From positions 88,054 to 152,053 of the forward strand of contig NZ_FQWM01000008.1 of the NCBI RefSeq assembly GCF_900129685.1: a DNA stretch of 64,000 nt, given 5' to 3'. The notes under the pieces are model-generated. The model was not told the DNA's origin, searched no databases, and worked only from the letters and a program-made list of their open reading frames with translations. The translations under genes and the position numbers were made by a program. Numbering within the stretch: position 1 is the stretch's first letter; each line of letters starts with the position of its first letter. This document shows, one piece after another, positions 47,566 to 56,268 of the stretch. This DNA is from Cognatishimia maritima. Lineage in GTDB: Bacteria > Pseudomonadota > Alphaproteobacteria > Rhodobacterales > Rhodobacteraceae.

Positions 47566-48735
47566 ATGCCCATCAAAAACCGTTTCGCTGAATTGCTGCC
47601 TGAAATCACCGCGTGGCGGCAGGATATCCATGCGCACCCCGAAATTCTGTTTGAAACGCACCGCACGGCGGCCCTTGTTGCGGAGAAACTGCAGGCCTTT
47701 GGCTGTGATGAGGTCGTCACAGGAATCGGGCGTACCGGGGTTGTGGGGGTGATCAAGGGGCGCAAAAACCAGTCGGGCAGGGTGGTTGGCCTGCGTGCGG
47801 ATATGGATGCGCTGCCCATTCACGAAGAAACCGGGCTGGATTATGCCTCAAAAACCCCCGGCGCGATGCATGCCTGCGGGCATGACGGGCATACGGCGAT
47901 GCTGCTGGGCGCGGCGCAATATCTGGCTGAGACCCGCAATTTTGACGGCACGGTTGTGGTGATCTTTCAGCCTGCTGAGGAGGGCGGCGGCGGTGGCCGA
48001 GAGATGTGCGAAGACGGATTGATGGAGCGGTTCGGCATCCAAGAGGTCTATGGCATGCACAATTGGCCCGGCGTGCCTGCAGGGCAGTTTGCCATTCGTC
48101 CCGGCGCGTTCTTTGCAGCCACGGACCTGTTTGAAATCACCTTGAAAGGCCGCGGCGCGCATGCGGCCAAACCGCATGACGGGATCGATCCGACGGTCAT
48201 GGCCAGCCACATCGTCATGGCGCTGCAGACAATCGCCAGCCGAAACGCCGACCCGGTGGATCAGCTTGTGGTGTCGGTGACTTCGTTTGAAACAAGCTCC
48301 AAAGCATTCAACGTGATCCCGCAGTCTGTGACCATCAAAGGCACTGTGCGCACCCTAAGCGACGCCATGCGCGGCCTTGCGGAGGTACGCATCAAATCGA
48401 TCTGCACCCTGCAGGCGCAAAGTTTTGGCGGCGCAGCAGAGATCAACTATATGCGCGGCTATCCGGTCATGGTGAACCATGAGGTCGAAACCACCTTCGC
48501 AGCAGATGTGGCGCGCAAGGTGGCAGGCCATTGTGACGAAGCCCCGATTGTCATGGGCGGGGAGGACTTCGCCTATATGCTCGAAGAACGTCCCGGCGCC
48601 TACATTCTGGTCGGCAATGGCGACACCGCGATGGTGCACCATCCGAAATACAATTTTAACGATGAGATCATTCCGGCGGGCTGTAGCTGGTGGGCGGAGA
48701 TCGCTGAGCAGCGGATGCCGTTGACGGGGGCGTGA
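47566..48735 (+). CDS. M20 family amidohydrolase (hippurate hydrolase-like)
   Basis: A 389-residue M20D amidohydrolase. The zinc ligands are in GLRADMDALPIHEETGL, HACGHDGHTAMLLGAAQYL, FQPAEEGGGGGREMCEDG and GMHNWPGVPAGQFA. The dimerisation domain follows GRGAHAAKPHDGIDPTVMASH. Such enzymes cleave N-acyl amino acids (hippurate, indole-acetyl conjugates), and the exact substrate is unknown. Its place after argE suggests related N-acyl amino-acid use. Confidence 0.9.
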   Translation: MPIKNRFAELLPEITAWRQDIHAHPEILFETHRTAALVAEKLQAFGCDEVVTGIGRTGVVGVIKGRKNQSGRVVGLRADMDALPIHEETGLDYASKTPGAMHACGHDGHTAMLLGAAQYLAETRNFDGTVVVIFQPAEEGGGGGREMCEDGLMERFGIQEVYGMHNWPGVPAGQFAIRPGAFFAATDLFEITLKGRGAHAAKPHDGIDPTVMASHIVMALQTIASRNADPVDQLVVSVTSFETSSKAFNVIPQSVTIKGTVRTLSDAMRGLAEVRIKSICTLQAQSFGGAAEINYMRGYPVMVNHEVETTFAADVARKVAGHCDEAPIVMGGEDFAYMLEERPGAYILVGNGDTAMVHHPKYNFNDEIIPAGCSWWAEIAEQRMPLTGA

Positions 48736-49185
48736 GCGTGTCGGGGTGGTTGGCTGCGACCGTTTCGAACCAGATCGAAGGAAAGCCAGCTAAGCTGACA
48801 AAACCGACCTTGGGTTTTTCCCCTTCGCTGACGCAGAAAATGCTCGTAACTGCAGCACGGCCCTTCTGGCAGTGCAGCGCATTTCACCGAAGCGGTCGTT
48901 GGAACATGCCAATCTGGGCCGATTCCAAACTGACCTTCGCAGCAGTCTGCTCCGACAAACGAGATGCGGGCTTTTCCGCTATTCGCTGCAGATGCCCCAA
49001 CAACTGCTTTTCACGCATGGGGATATCCAATGAATGGATGCCGAAACGGAAGGAGGGCAATCTGGACCTTGGTTGCCCCGAACGTTCTCAAATGGGTCAA
49101 AGCCGATTGTGCGTCACACAATATCGGCGATGTGCATCGCCCTCGGGTGCCACCCACCTACACTGTTAATGAACTCCAAGCACCT
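48736..49185. other. 450-bp spacer with a possible gene fragment
   Basis: No complete gene is supported. The last part (49046-49215, plus strand) reads IWTLVAPNVLKWVKADC and then PPTYTVNELQAPLREIIAAI to a TAG, which is protein-like but has no start region or recognised family. It may be the 3' end of a lost gene. The first 300 bp look non-coding. Confidence 0.35.
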
Positions 49186-50052
49186 CTACGTGAGATAATT
49201 GCAGCAATCCAATAGCACTTGAAGGAGCCTAGCTTGCGAGCGGTTCTTCAGAAAAACGGCGTGGTTCACACCGAAGACACGAAAGCTCTCCAGCCTGACA
49301 ATACTGAGGCCCTCGCTCGCCTCAATCTCGTGTTCCGAAACAGCGGCAAGCCCCATACCCGCCCGAGCCGCTGCGATCGCTCCGCTGCGACTTCCTATCT
49401 CAACGAGTCGCGCGGGCGCATAATGGTATTGCTGGATCTTCGTCAACATTAGTTCACGGGTTTCAGATCCTGGCTCGCGGATCAAAAGAGTTTCTTTTGC
49501 AAAGGCCTTGCGGCTAAGGACGCCGCTCTCAGTAGCCGGGTGGTCATTACTCCCTACGAGGACAATCTCTGGTTTAGAGATCGGAATGGCGACGCAGTCG
49601 GTATGATCGACTGAACCGCCAAGAATGCCGAAATCGGCATCACATTGCAGAATGCTCTGCAGGATTCTCTCGGAATTTCCGAATTCCAGGTGGCAATCGA
49701 CGTTTGGATGACGCTCTTTGAACACCTTTGTCAACCGAACCACCATGACCGGTGCTGTCGCTGCAATTCGCACCTCTCCGCTGTTCAAGTTACCGGCGTC
49801 CCGCAGCAGATTATTGGCGTCCTGTTCCAACGCCACCAGCGATCTCGTTATCTCCCTCAGACTTTCGCCGAGCGGCGTTAGTCCCTTGATCTTACCTCTA
49901 CTTCTGATGATGAGTTCAGTATCGTAGGCCTTTTCCAACTGGGCGACCTGGGTCGTCAATGTGGGTTGTGACCGGCCCAGTTCTTGGGCGGCTTTCACAA
50001 AACTTCCATGCCGGGCAACGGCGTCGAATGCCTTTAGTTCCGTAAAGCTCAT
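49186..50052 (-). CDS. LysR-family regulator of the polyol locus
   Basis: A 288-residue LysR protein from the ATG at 50052, which has GGAG upstream. The N-terminal helix-turn-helix is FDAVARHGSFVKAAQELGRSQPTLTTQVAQLEKAY. The effector domain (VRIAATAPVMVVRLTKVFKERHP, GILGGSVDHTDCVAIPIS) is complete. It is divergent from the FAD oxidase gene and a LysR-type box lies in the spacer, so it most likely controls the whole locus. Known glycerol loci of this transporter type often use a DeoR-type GlpR instead. Confidence 0.92.
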   Translation of the reverse strand: MSFTELKAFDAVARHGSFVKAAQELGRSQPTLTTQVAQLEKAYDTELIIRSRGKIKGLTPLGESLREITRSLVALEQDANNLLRDAGNLNSGEVRIAATAPVMVVRLTKVFKERHPNVDCHLEFGNSERILQSILQCDADFGILGGSVDHTDCVAIPISKPEIVLVGSNDHPATESGVLSRKAFAKETLLIREPGSETRELMLTKIQQYHYAPARLVEIGSRSGAIAAARAGMGLAAVSEHEIEASEGLSIVRLESFRVFGVNHAVFLKNRSQARLLQVLLDCCNYLT

Positions 50053-50063
50053 TACCAACTCCA

Positions 50064-50078
50064 ATAGATTTTTTCTAT
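50064..50078. promoter_or_regulatory. LysR box
   Basis: ATAGA-N5-TCTAT, a 15-bp palindrome containing the T-N11-A core, lies 11 bp before the lysR start codon and about 95 bp before the start of the divergent operon. This is the expected place for a LysR autoregulatory and activation site. Confidence 0.65.
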
Positions 50079-50172
50079 ATGTATGGGGTAGATAATGAAT
50101 TTTTACAATTACATTTTTCAGCGCACCGTTAACGACAACACAGATTCTAAAAGGATACTTGGGGTGAACATC

Positions 50173-51585
50173 ATGAAGAACGAAGCACTTGATCTGTTGG
50201 CGGAACTAAAGGCCCTTGTGGGCAGTGCCGACCAGGTCGATGTCACTGCGCAAGGAATTGCCGATCACAGTTACGATTGGTGGCCCGTTGCCGCAAAATG
50301 GCGTCAGAACGGCAAAATGCCCTGCAAGCCTGATGCGGTGGTTTATCCGGGAAATGTGGATGAAGTCTCGCGCGTTCTTGCCTGGGCAAACGACAATAGC
50401 GTCCCTGTAACGCCTTGGGGGCTTGGCTCATCTGTTACTGGTCAGCCACTCACGGAATATGGCGGTGTCACGCTGGATCTGTCCCGCATGGACAAGATCA
50501 TTAAAGTAGATGTCGAAAACCTAATCGTGCGGGCCGAAGCTGGCGTGATGGGTGGCGATCTCGAAGATCACCTGCAGACTCTGGGCTACACGCTGAACCA
50601 TTCACCACAGTCGCTTTACCGCTCTACTGTCGGCGGTTGGTTCGCCACTAGAGCCACCGGTCAATTATCCAGCCGGTATGGTGGGATCGAGGATCTGGCC
50701 TATTCGTTTACGGCTGTCCTGGCGGATGGGACGATTTTGGAAACCGTCGATTTGCCACGCATGGCGGTAGGCCCCGATCTTCGCCACCTGATGATCGGTT
50801 GCGAAGGAGCGATGGGGGTTATCACCGAAGTTGCGCTGAAGATTTTCCCGTTGCCCGAAACCCGCCTCAACGAAACCATCACCTTTCCAACGGTTGAGGT
50901 CGGCAAGGACGCGATGCGAGCCATCATGGCGGCAAATCTGCGCCCGGCGCTTTTGCGGTTTTACGATGTCGCCGAAGCAAGACACGCCATGCAGGACAAG
51001 GATTTCGCCTCACCGGTGATGTTTGTGGGCACCGAAGGCATGGATGCCGTTGCCAAGGCTGAAATGGAAGCCGTGCGTAACGTTTGCGCCAAACTTGGCG
51101 GCAAGCCGATTGGACCCAAAGGCACCGAAGGCTGGATCACACGGCGCTATGATTTCTCGACCATCGAAGGATTTGTGATGCGCCCCGAAGGCGTGGCCGA
51201 AACCATCGAGATTTCCAACAATTGGGAACGGATCATGGACACTTATGATTTAATGACCGAGCGACTTGCCCCTTATGCGGACGAAGTTCTTGGTCATTTC
51301 AGCCATGTCTACTCCACCGGTGTGTCGCTCTACGTGATCCTTCTTGGTGAGGCCGAAAACGGCGAAGAATCCGAAGCGCGGATCAAGAAGATGTGGGAAG
51401 TGGCGATGGAAGCCTCGCTGGAAACCGGTGCTTCTATCTCACACCACCACGGGTCCGGGCTTGCCCGAAACCCCTATGTCGGACGTGCGCTTGGCTCCGG
51501 TCTGGACGTCATGCAGCGGATCAAGGACGCGCTGGATCCCAACAACACGTTGAACCCCGGAAAGCTGGGCCTGCGACGACCCTAA
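50173..51585 (+). CDS. FAD-binding oxidase, alkyl-DHAP-synthase-like
   Basis: A 470-residue flavoprotein from the ATG at 50173; GTG at 50164 and ATG at 50095 are less likely. The FAD domain has PVTPWGLGSSVTG, VRAEAGVMGGDLEDHLQTLGY and the strong AGPS-like segment STVGGWFATRATGQLSSRYGG, then IGCEGAMGVITEVALKI. The end has SISHHHGSGLARNPYVG and LDPNNTLNPGKLG. The family (GlcD/D-lactate dehydrogenase/AGPS) oxidises 2-hydroxy acids or joins acyl-DHAP to alcohols. As first gene of a polyol locus it may oxidise a hydroxy acid or polyol derivative; its substrate is unknown. Confidence 0.85.
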   Translation: MKNEALDLLAELKALVGSADQVDVTAQGIADHSYDWWPVAAKWRQNGKMPCKPDAVVYPGNVDEVSRVLAWANDNSVPVTPWGLGSSVTGQPLTEYGGVTLDLSRMDKIIKVDVENLIVRAEAGVMGGDLEDHLQTLGYTLNHSPQSLYRSTVGGWFATRATGQLSSRYGGIEDLAYSFTAVLADGTILETVDLPRMAVGPDLRHLMIGCEGAMGVITEVALKIFPLPETRLNETITFPTVEVGKDAMRAIMAANLRPALLRFYDVAEARHAMQDKDFASPVMFVGTEGMDAVAKAEMEAVRNVCAKLGGKPIGPKGTEGWITRRYDFSTIEGFVMRPEGVAETIEISNNWERIMDTYDLMTERLAPYADEVLGHFSHVYSTGVSLYVILLGEAENGEESEARIKKMWEVAMEASLETGASISHHHGSGLARNPYVGRALGSGLDVMQRIKDALDPNNTLNPGKLGLRRP

Positions 51586-51643
51586 GTGTGGGTCACGCAC
51601 CTTGGAGGAGGTGTGCATTGAAATCCAGAATGGGAGGGGTGCT

Positions 51644-53206
51644 GTGTCTCAGCACGAAGACATAAGCAAGGTCTATGACCTGATCGTCATCGGAGGCGGG
51701 ATCAACGGCGCAGGTATTGCCGTTGATGCGGCGGGCCGTGGGCTGAAAGTGGCGCTTCTAGAGAGCGTGGACTTTGCCTCCGGCACCTCTTCGCGGTCAT
51801 CCAAGCTGGTCCACGGCGGACTACGCTACCTTGAATACTATGATTTCCGCCTGGTTCGGGAATCGCTTTCAGAACGCGAACGGGTGATGAAAAAGGCTCG
51901 CCACATCGTTTGGCCACTGCGCTTTGTAATGCCAGTGGTAAAACAAAGCCGCCCGGCGTGGATCGTTCGCATAGGCCTTTTCTTTTATGATCACCTCGCC
52001 CCTCGTGTGACATTGCAGGGTACGGAAACGGTTCGCTTGTCGAAAAAAACAAACCGAATGGGGTTTCGAGAACATTATGACAAGGCGTTCATTTATTCCG
52101 ATTGCTGGGTTGATGACGCTCGCCTAGTGGTAGCGAACCTGCAGGGTGCGGAAGCTGAAGGTGCCGATATTCTGGCCCGGACGCCTTTCAAGAACGCCGA
52201 GCGTGATGGCGACAACTGGCTTGTTACGGCCCTCGATCAGGATAGCGGTCGCACTCTTAAACTCAGAGCAAATGTTATTGTTAACGCCGCAGGGCCATGG
52301 GCTGTTCCAATTGCTCAATCGGTCCCTGGGGTGACGACAGATTATTCTGCCAAACTGGTGCGTGGCAGCCATATCATCGTACCGAGCCTTTATGATGGCG
52401 ACAACGCCACAATGCTACAAATTGGTGATGGACGCATCGTTGTCACCATGCCGTACGAGAACGACTACACGTTGGTTGGCACGACAGATGAAAACCATCC
52501 GGGTGATCCGCGGCGAGTAGAAATCACGGATCAGGAACAGGACTATTTGCTGGCTGCCGCCAACAAGTTCTTTACGCGCCAAATCACCGCTGATGACATT
52601 CACTGGACTTATTCCGGAGTGCGGCCGCTTTTTGAAGAGGGGAAATCTCGCGATGACAACCCAACCACTGTGACGCGGGACTATTCTTTCAAAATCGACC
52701 AGGGCGCTGACGGCAAGGGCGCACCGTTTCTGACTGTTCTGGGCGGCAAGCTGACCACTTATCGGCGTTTGGCCGATCACGTGATCGAAAAACTAAAACC
52801 ATTTCTCCCCCCCGATATCGGACCCGCGCACACTGGCACGTCCATTTTGCCTGGGGCCGATATCGGATCGGAGGGGCCATTTGCCTATGCCGAAACCCTG
52901 AAACTAGTGTTCCCCTGGCTTCCCGATACCCTACGCATCCGTTTGGCCCGAACTTATGGATCGCGGGTCGAAAAAATGTTGGCGGGCGTGGAAAAGCTAG
53001 AAGACCTAGGAACGGTTTTTGGCGGCAACATGACACGCCGTGAGGTCGACTATCTGATCGAAAATGAATGGGCTGCCAGTGTCGAAGACGTTCTTTGGCG
53101 GCGCACCAAATGTGGGCTGCGGTTTTCCGAGGACGAGACCAAAGCCCTGTCTGATTACATCGAAAAGGCGCGTGCACTCACCGCGCCCAAGGAGGCCGCA
53201 TCATGA
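51644..53206 (+). CDS. glpD: GlpD-family FAD-dependent glycerol-3-phosphate dehydrogenase
   Basis: A membrane-associated flavoprotein that would oxidise glycerol-3-phosphate to DHAP and feed electrons to quinone. The GTG at 51644 has GGGAGGGG upstream, better than the TTG at 51602, and gives 520 residues. The FAD loop is YDLIVIGGGINGAGIAVDAAGRG. GlpD features are ASGTSSRSSKLVHGGLRYLEYYDFRLVRESL, YSGVRPLFEEG and LTVLGGKLTTYRRLADHVIEKL. The erythritol-phosphate dehydrogenase EryB is in the same family, so a different polyol phosphate is possible. The stop overlaps the next gene by 4 bp. Confidence 0.9.
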   Translation: MSQHEDISKVYDLIVIGGGINGAGIAVDAAGRGLKVALLESVDFASGTSSRSSKLVHGGLRYLEYYDFRLVRESLSERERVMKKARHIVWPLRFVMPVVKQSRPAWIVRIGLFFYDHLAPRVTLQGTETVRLSKKTNRMGFREHYDKAFIYSDCWVDDARLVVANLQGAEAEGADILARTPFKNAERDGDNWLVTALDQDSGRTLKLRANVIVNAAGPWAVPIAQSVPGVTTDYSAKLVRGSHIIVPSLYDGDNATMLQIGDGRIVVTMPYENDYTLVGTTDENHPGDPRRVEITDQEQDYLLAAANKFFTRQITADDIHWTYSGVRPLFEEGKSRDDNPTTVTRDYSFKIDQGADGKGAPFLTVLGGKLTTYRRLADHVIEKLKPFLPPDIGPAHTGTSILPGADIGSEGPFAYAETLKLVFPWLPDTLRIRLARTYGSRVEKMLAGVEKLEDLGTVFGGNMTRREVDYLIENEWAASVEDVLWRRTKCGLRFSEDETKALSDYIEKARALTAPKEAAS

Positions 53207-54297
53207 GCGTCGTCGCCCAAAACATATCCCTGCAGGTCGAAGGTGAAGATTGGCTTTATCCTTTCGACCTAACCCTGGAAACCGGCAGTTTCACCACTCT
53301 GATCGGAGCCACTCGTGCGGGCAAAACATCGCTTTTGCGGGTTTTGGCTGGGCTGGCGCGCCCTACCACAGGCGCATTGATTGTCGACGGCGTGGATGTG
53401 ACCGGAGTCAACGTGCGCAAGCGCAGCGTTGGCATGGTTTATCAGGAATTCGTAAACTACCCTGGCAAGACGGTGTTTGAAAACATCGCCGCCCCACTAC
53501 GCAACGCCAAAGAACCCGCCGACACGATTAAGAAACGTGTTGGCGAAGTTGCCGAAATCGTTGGCATAACGCCACTGCTGGATCGGTTTCCGCTGGAATT
53601 GTCGGGCGGGCAGCAACAGCGCGTCGCAATTGCCCGTACTATTGCCCGCAAGCGTCGCTTGGTTCTGCTGGATGAGCCGTTGGTGAACCTTGATTACAAA
53701 CTGCGCGAACACCTGCGCGGCGAATTCAGTCGTATTTTCTCAGAAAGCGAAACAATCGCTGTTTACGCCAGTTCCGAGCCGCATGAGGCGTTGATCCTGA
53801 ACGGCGATGTGCTGGTTCTGACCGAAGGCCGCGTAACCCAGCAAGGGCGCGCTGCCGATGTCTATACGCTGCCCGAAAGCGTCAGCGTGGCTCGCCAGAT
53901 CAGCGATCCGCCGATGTCGATTATCCCGGCACGTTTGGTCAAATCCGGCGCGGCCCGGCTCTGGACAGCGGCGGGGACCGAGATTGGCGCTGAGCTGGCC
54001 CAGACAGAATCGCTGCCTGATGGGGATTATCAATTGGGCGTCTATCCGCATCAGCTTTCGACAGATCAAACGCGTCCCGGTCTGGATACAGTCGTGGATT
54101 TTGTTGAAGTCTCGGGCTCGAACTCATTCATCTACACGCGCCTTGGCGACCACATGCTGGCGGTTAAGGAAAAAGGCATTCACGACCACGCAATTGGCGA
54201 CACGGTGCAAATCAATTTCGATCTGGCGCATGCGTTGGTCTTTGACACAAAAGGCGGGCTGGTTGCCGGCCCAGCAGGGGGCAAAGCCAATGGCTGA
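53203..54297 (+). CDS. glpS: ABC transporter ATPase (GlpS-like)
   Basis: A 364-residue CUT1-type ATPase with C-terminal TOBE-like part. Walker A is GATRAGKT (residues 35-42), the Q-loop is GMVYQEFVNYP, the signature LSGGQ is intact (133-137), and Walker B is VLLDEP with D-loop NLD. The switch region reads VYASSEPHEAL: aligned to the usual VTHDQ-EAM, the catalytic His is Ser191. It overlaps glpD (ATGA) and glpT (8 bp). Order and pairing match glpS of the Rhizobium glycerol transporter. Confidence 0.87.
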   Translation: MSVVAQNISLQVEGEDWLYPFDLTLETGSFTTLIGATRAGKTSLLRVLAGLARPTTGALIVDGVDVTGVNVRKRSVGMVYQEFVNYPGKTVFENIAAPLRNAKEPADTIKKRVGEVAEIVGITPLLDRFPLELSGGQQQRVAIARTIARKRRLVLLDEPLVNLDYKLREHLRGEFSRIFSESETIAVYASSEPHEALILNGDVLVLTEGRVTQQGRAADVYTLPESVSVARQISDPPMSIIPARLVKSGAARLWTAAGTEIGAELAQTESLPDGDYQLGVYPHQLSTDQTRPGLDTVVDFVEVSGSNSFIYTRLGDHMLAVKEKGIHDHAIGDTVQINFDLAHALVFDTKGGLVAGPAGGKANG

Positions 54298-55408
54298 AAT
54301 TCAACTCAAAAACCTTCGCCATTCTTACTATCCCAACCCCAAGACCGATGCGGATTACGCGCTCAAAGAGGTCGATTTGGTCTGGGAAGAAGGCCTCGCC
54401 TACGCGCTTCTCGGACCGTCGGGATCTGGCAAAACCACAATGCTCAATATCCTGTCGGGCCTGTTGTCGGCCAGCGAGGGGCAAGTTTTGTTTGACGGGC
54501 GCGATGTGACCACCCTTGAGGCGCGCGATCGCAATATCGCACAGGTATTTCAGTTCCCGGTGATCTACGAAACGATGACAGTAGAAGAAAACCTCGCCTT
54601 CCCACTAAAGACTCGCAAAATTCCCACCGCACAGATCAAAGAACGGGTGCATTTCATTGCCGCCGAGCTTGGTTTGACGTCGTTGCTCAAACGTAAGGCG
54701 CGTGGCTTGTCAGCCGAGCAAAAGCAACGGATTTCTCTGGGTCGGGGTTTGGTGCGCGAAGACGTTGCCGCGATCCTGTTGGACGAGCCACTGACGGTGA
54801 TCGATCCGGCCGAGAAGATGGCCTTGCGCAGGACTTTGAAGGCGGTGCAGCTGCATTTGGGCGTCAAGCTAATCTATGTAACCCACGACCAACATGAAGC
54901 CATGACATTGGCGGACCGAGTTGTTGTCATGGACGACGGCGAAGTGGTGCAGGTTGGATCACCCGAAGAATTGTTCGCCAATCCAGCCCACAAATTTGTT
55001 GGCTACTTCATCGGTACACCGGGGATGAATTTTATCGATTGCCAACTAGCAGAGGACATGCTGATCGTCGGTCAAACCCGCTACAAGCTGGACGCGGTGA
55101 CCGCCAAGAAGTTGGCGATGCAAAGCGGTGGTCTGTCCTTCGGGATCCGTCCTGATTTCCTGACACTGGGTGCAGAACAGCCGGGGTTTTCGATCCCCGG
55201 AACTGTCGTGCGTATGGAAAACCATGGCGACGAGCACATCATCGCCGTTGATATCGGCGGGTCTCAAATGCTGGCTCGGGTTGAGGATTCTGTTTGCGCC
55301 GACGTCGGCGACGCCGTCCACCTCATTCCAAGCGGCGAAGCTATTCGAATCTTTGCCGGACAGCATGTCGTTCCCTTGCCACAAACCACCTTTGGAGGCT
55401 CATCATGA
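54290..55408 (+). CDS. ABC transporter ATPase (GlpT-like subunit of the Glp ABC importer)
   Basis: A 372-residue second ATPase, starting at the ATG at 54290 inside the end of glpS. Walker A is GPSGSGKT (42-49), Walker B is AILLDEP and the switch His is intact in IYVTHDQHEAM (His199). The signature is degenerate, LSAEQ instead of LSGGQ (140-144), and the D-loop reads TVID rather than NLD. It should pair with GlpS as a heterodimer. No symbol is given, to avoid confusion with the unrelated E. coli antiporter glpT. Confidence 0.87.
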   Translation: MAEIQLKNLRHSYYPNPKTDADYALKEVDLVWEEGLAYALLGPSGSGKTTMLNILSGLLSASEGQVLFDGRDVTTLEARDRNIAQVFQFPVIYETMTVEENLAFPLKTRKIPTAQIKERVHFIAAELGLTSLLKRKARGLSAEQKQRISLGRGLVREDVAAILLDEPLTVIDPAEKMALRRTLKAVQLHLGVKLIYVTHDQHEAMTLADRVVVMDDGEVVQVGSPEELFANPAHKFVGYFIGTPGMNFIDCQLAEDMLIVGQTRYKLDAVTAKKLAMQSGGLSFGIRPDFLTLGAEQPGFSIPGTVVRMENHGDEHIIAVDIGGSQMLARVEDSVCADVGDAVHLIPSGEAIRIFAGQHVVPLPQTTFGGSS

Positions 55409-56268
55409 CCGAGTTTAACAACCGCGCTTGGCTATTCGTTCTGCCTGTCCTGGTGATCGTGGCGTTTAACGCCATCATCCCGATGATGACAATGGTCAAC
55501 TATTCGGTGCAGGATATTTTCGGCCCCGGAAACCGCTATTTTGTTGGGCGTGAATGGTTTCAGGAGCTTTTGGGCGATAACGAATTGCGTAACGCCCTTC
55601 GCCGCCAGATCACCTTTTCTACATTGGTGCTGCTGATCGAAGTGCCACTTGGCATCATGATCGCGCTGACCCTACCCAAGACCGGAAGATGGGTGCCCTT
55701 CTGCCTGATTATTTTGGGTCTGCCATTGTTAATGCCATGGAACGTTGTGGGTGTGATGTGGCAAATCTTTGCCCGCGCCGACATCGGTTTGGGGGGGGCC
55801 GCGATTACCGCGCTTGGCTTTGACTTCAACTATTCCCGAGATGTCTTAGATGCATGGTTCACGATTGTGACCATGGATGTGTGGCACTGGACCTCGCTGA
55901 TCGTTCTGCTCAGCTACTCGGGCTTGCGTGCCATCGACCCGGCCTATTACCGCGCTGCGCAAATTGACGGGGCAAGCCGCCTGCAAGTGTTCCGCTATGT
56001 CGAATTGCCCAAGCTGACCGGCGTTCTCACCATCGGCATCATGCTGCGTCTGATGGACAGCCTGATGATTTATTCCGAACTGTTTGTGATCACCGGTGGC
56101 GGCCCCGGAAGCTCGACCAGTTTCCTTAGCCAAACCCTTGTGAAGAAGGCTATTGGCCAATTCGATCTCGGCCCTGCGGCATCGTTTTCGATCATCTACT
56201 TTATGATCATCGTGACACTCAGCTTTGTCTTCTACCGCTCAATCACCCGCGTACAGGAGGGCGAATAA
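55405..56268 (+). CDS. ABC transporter permease (GlpP-like)
   Basis: A 287-residue inner-membrane permease with about six helices. The ATG at 55405 overlaps the previous stop (ATGA). The EAA loop is YYRAAQIDGASRLQVFRYVELPKLTGVL, which contacts the ATPases. It belongs to the MalF/UgpA class of sugar permeases. It is named by position in the GlpSTPQUV-type order. Confidence 0.88.
   Translation: MTEFNNRAWLFVLPVLVIVAFNAIIPMMTMVNYSVQDIFGPGNRYFVGREWFQELLGDNELRNALRRQITFSTLVLLIEVPLGIMIALTLPKTGRWVPFCLIILGLPLLMPWNVVGVMWQIFARADIGLGGAAITALGFDFNYSRDVLDAWFTIVTMDVWHWTSLIVLLSYSGLRAIDPAYYRAAQIDGASRLQVFRYVELPKLTGVLTIGIMLRLMDSLMIYSELFVITGGGPGSSTSFLSQTLVKKAIGQFDLGPAASFSIIYFMIIVTLSFVFYRSITRVQEGE

Noticed and set aside
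48732..49169. 145-codon frame starting at the M20 stop codon
   Set aside because: Cys/Trp/Arg-rich, no family and no ribosome-binding site. The spacer reads as non-coding.
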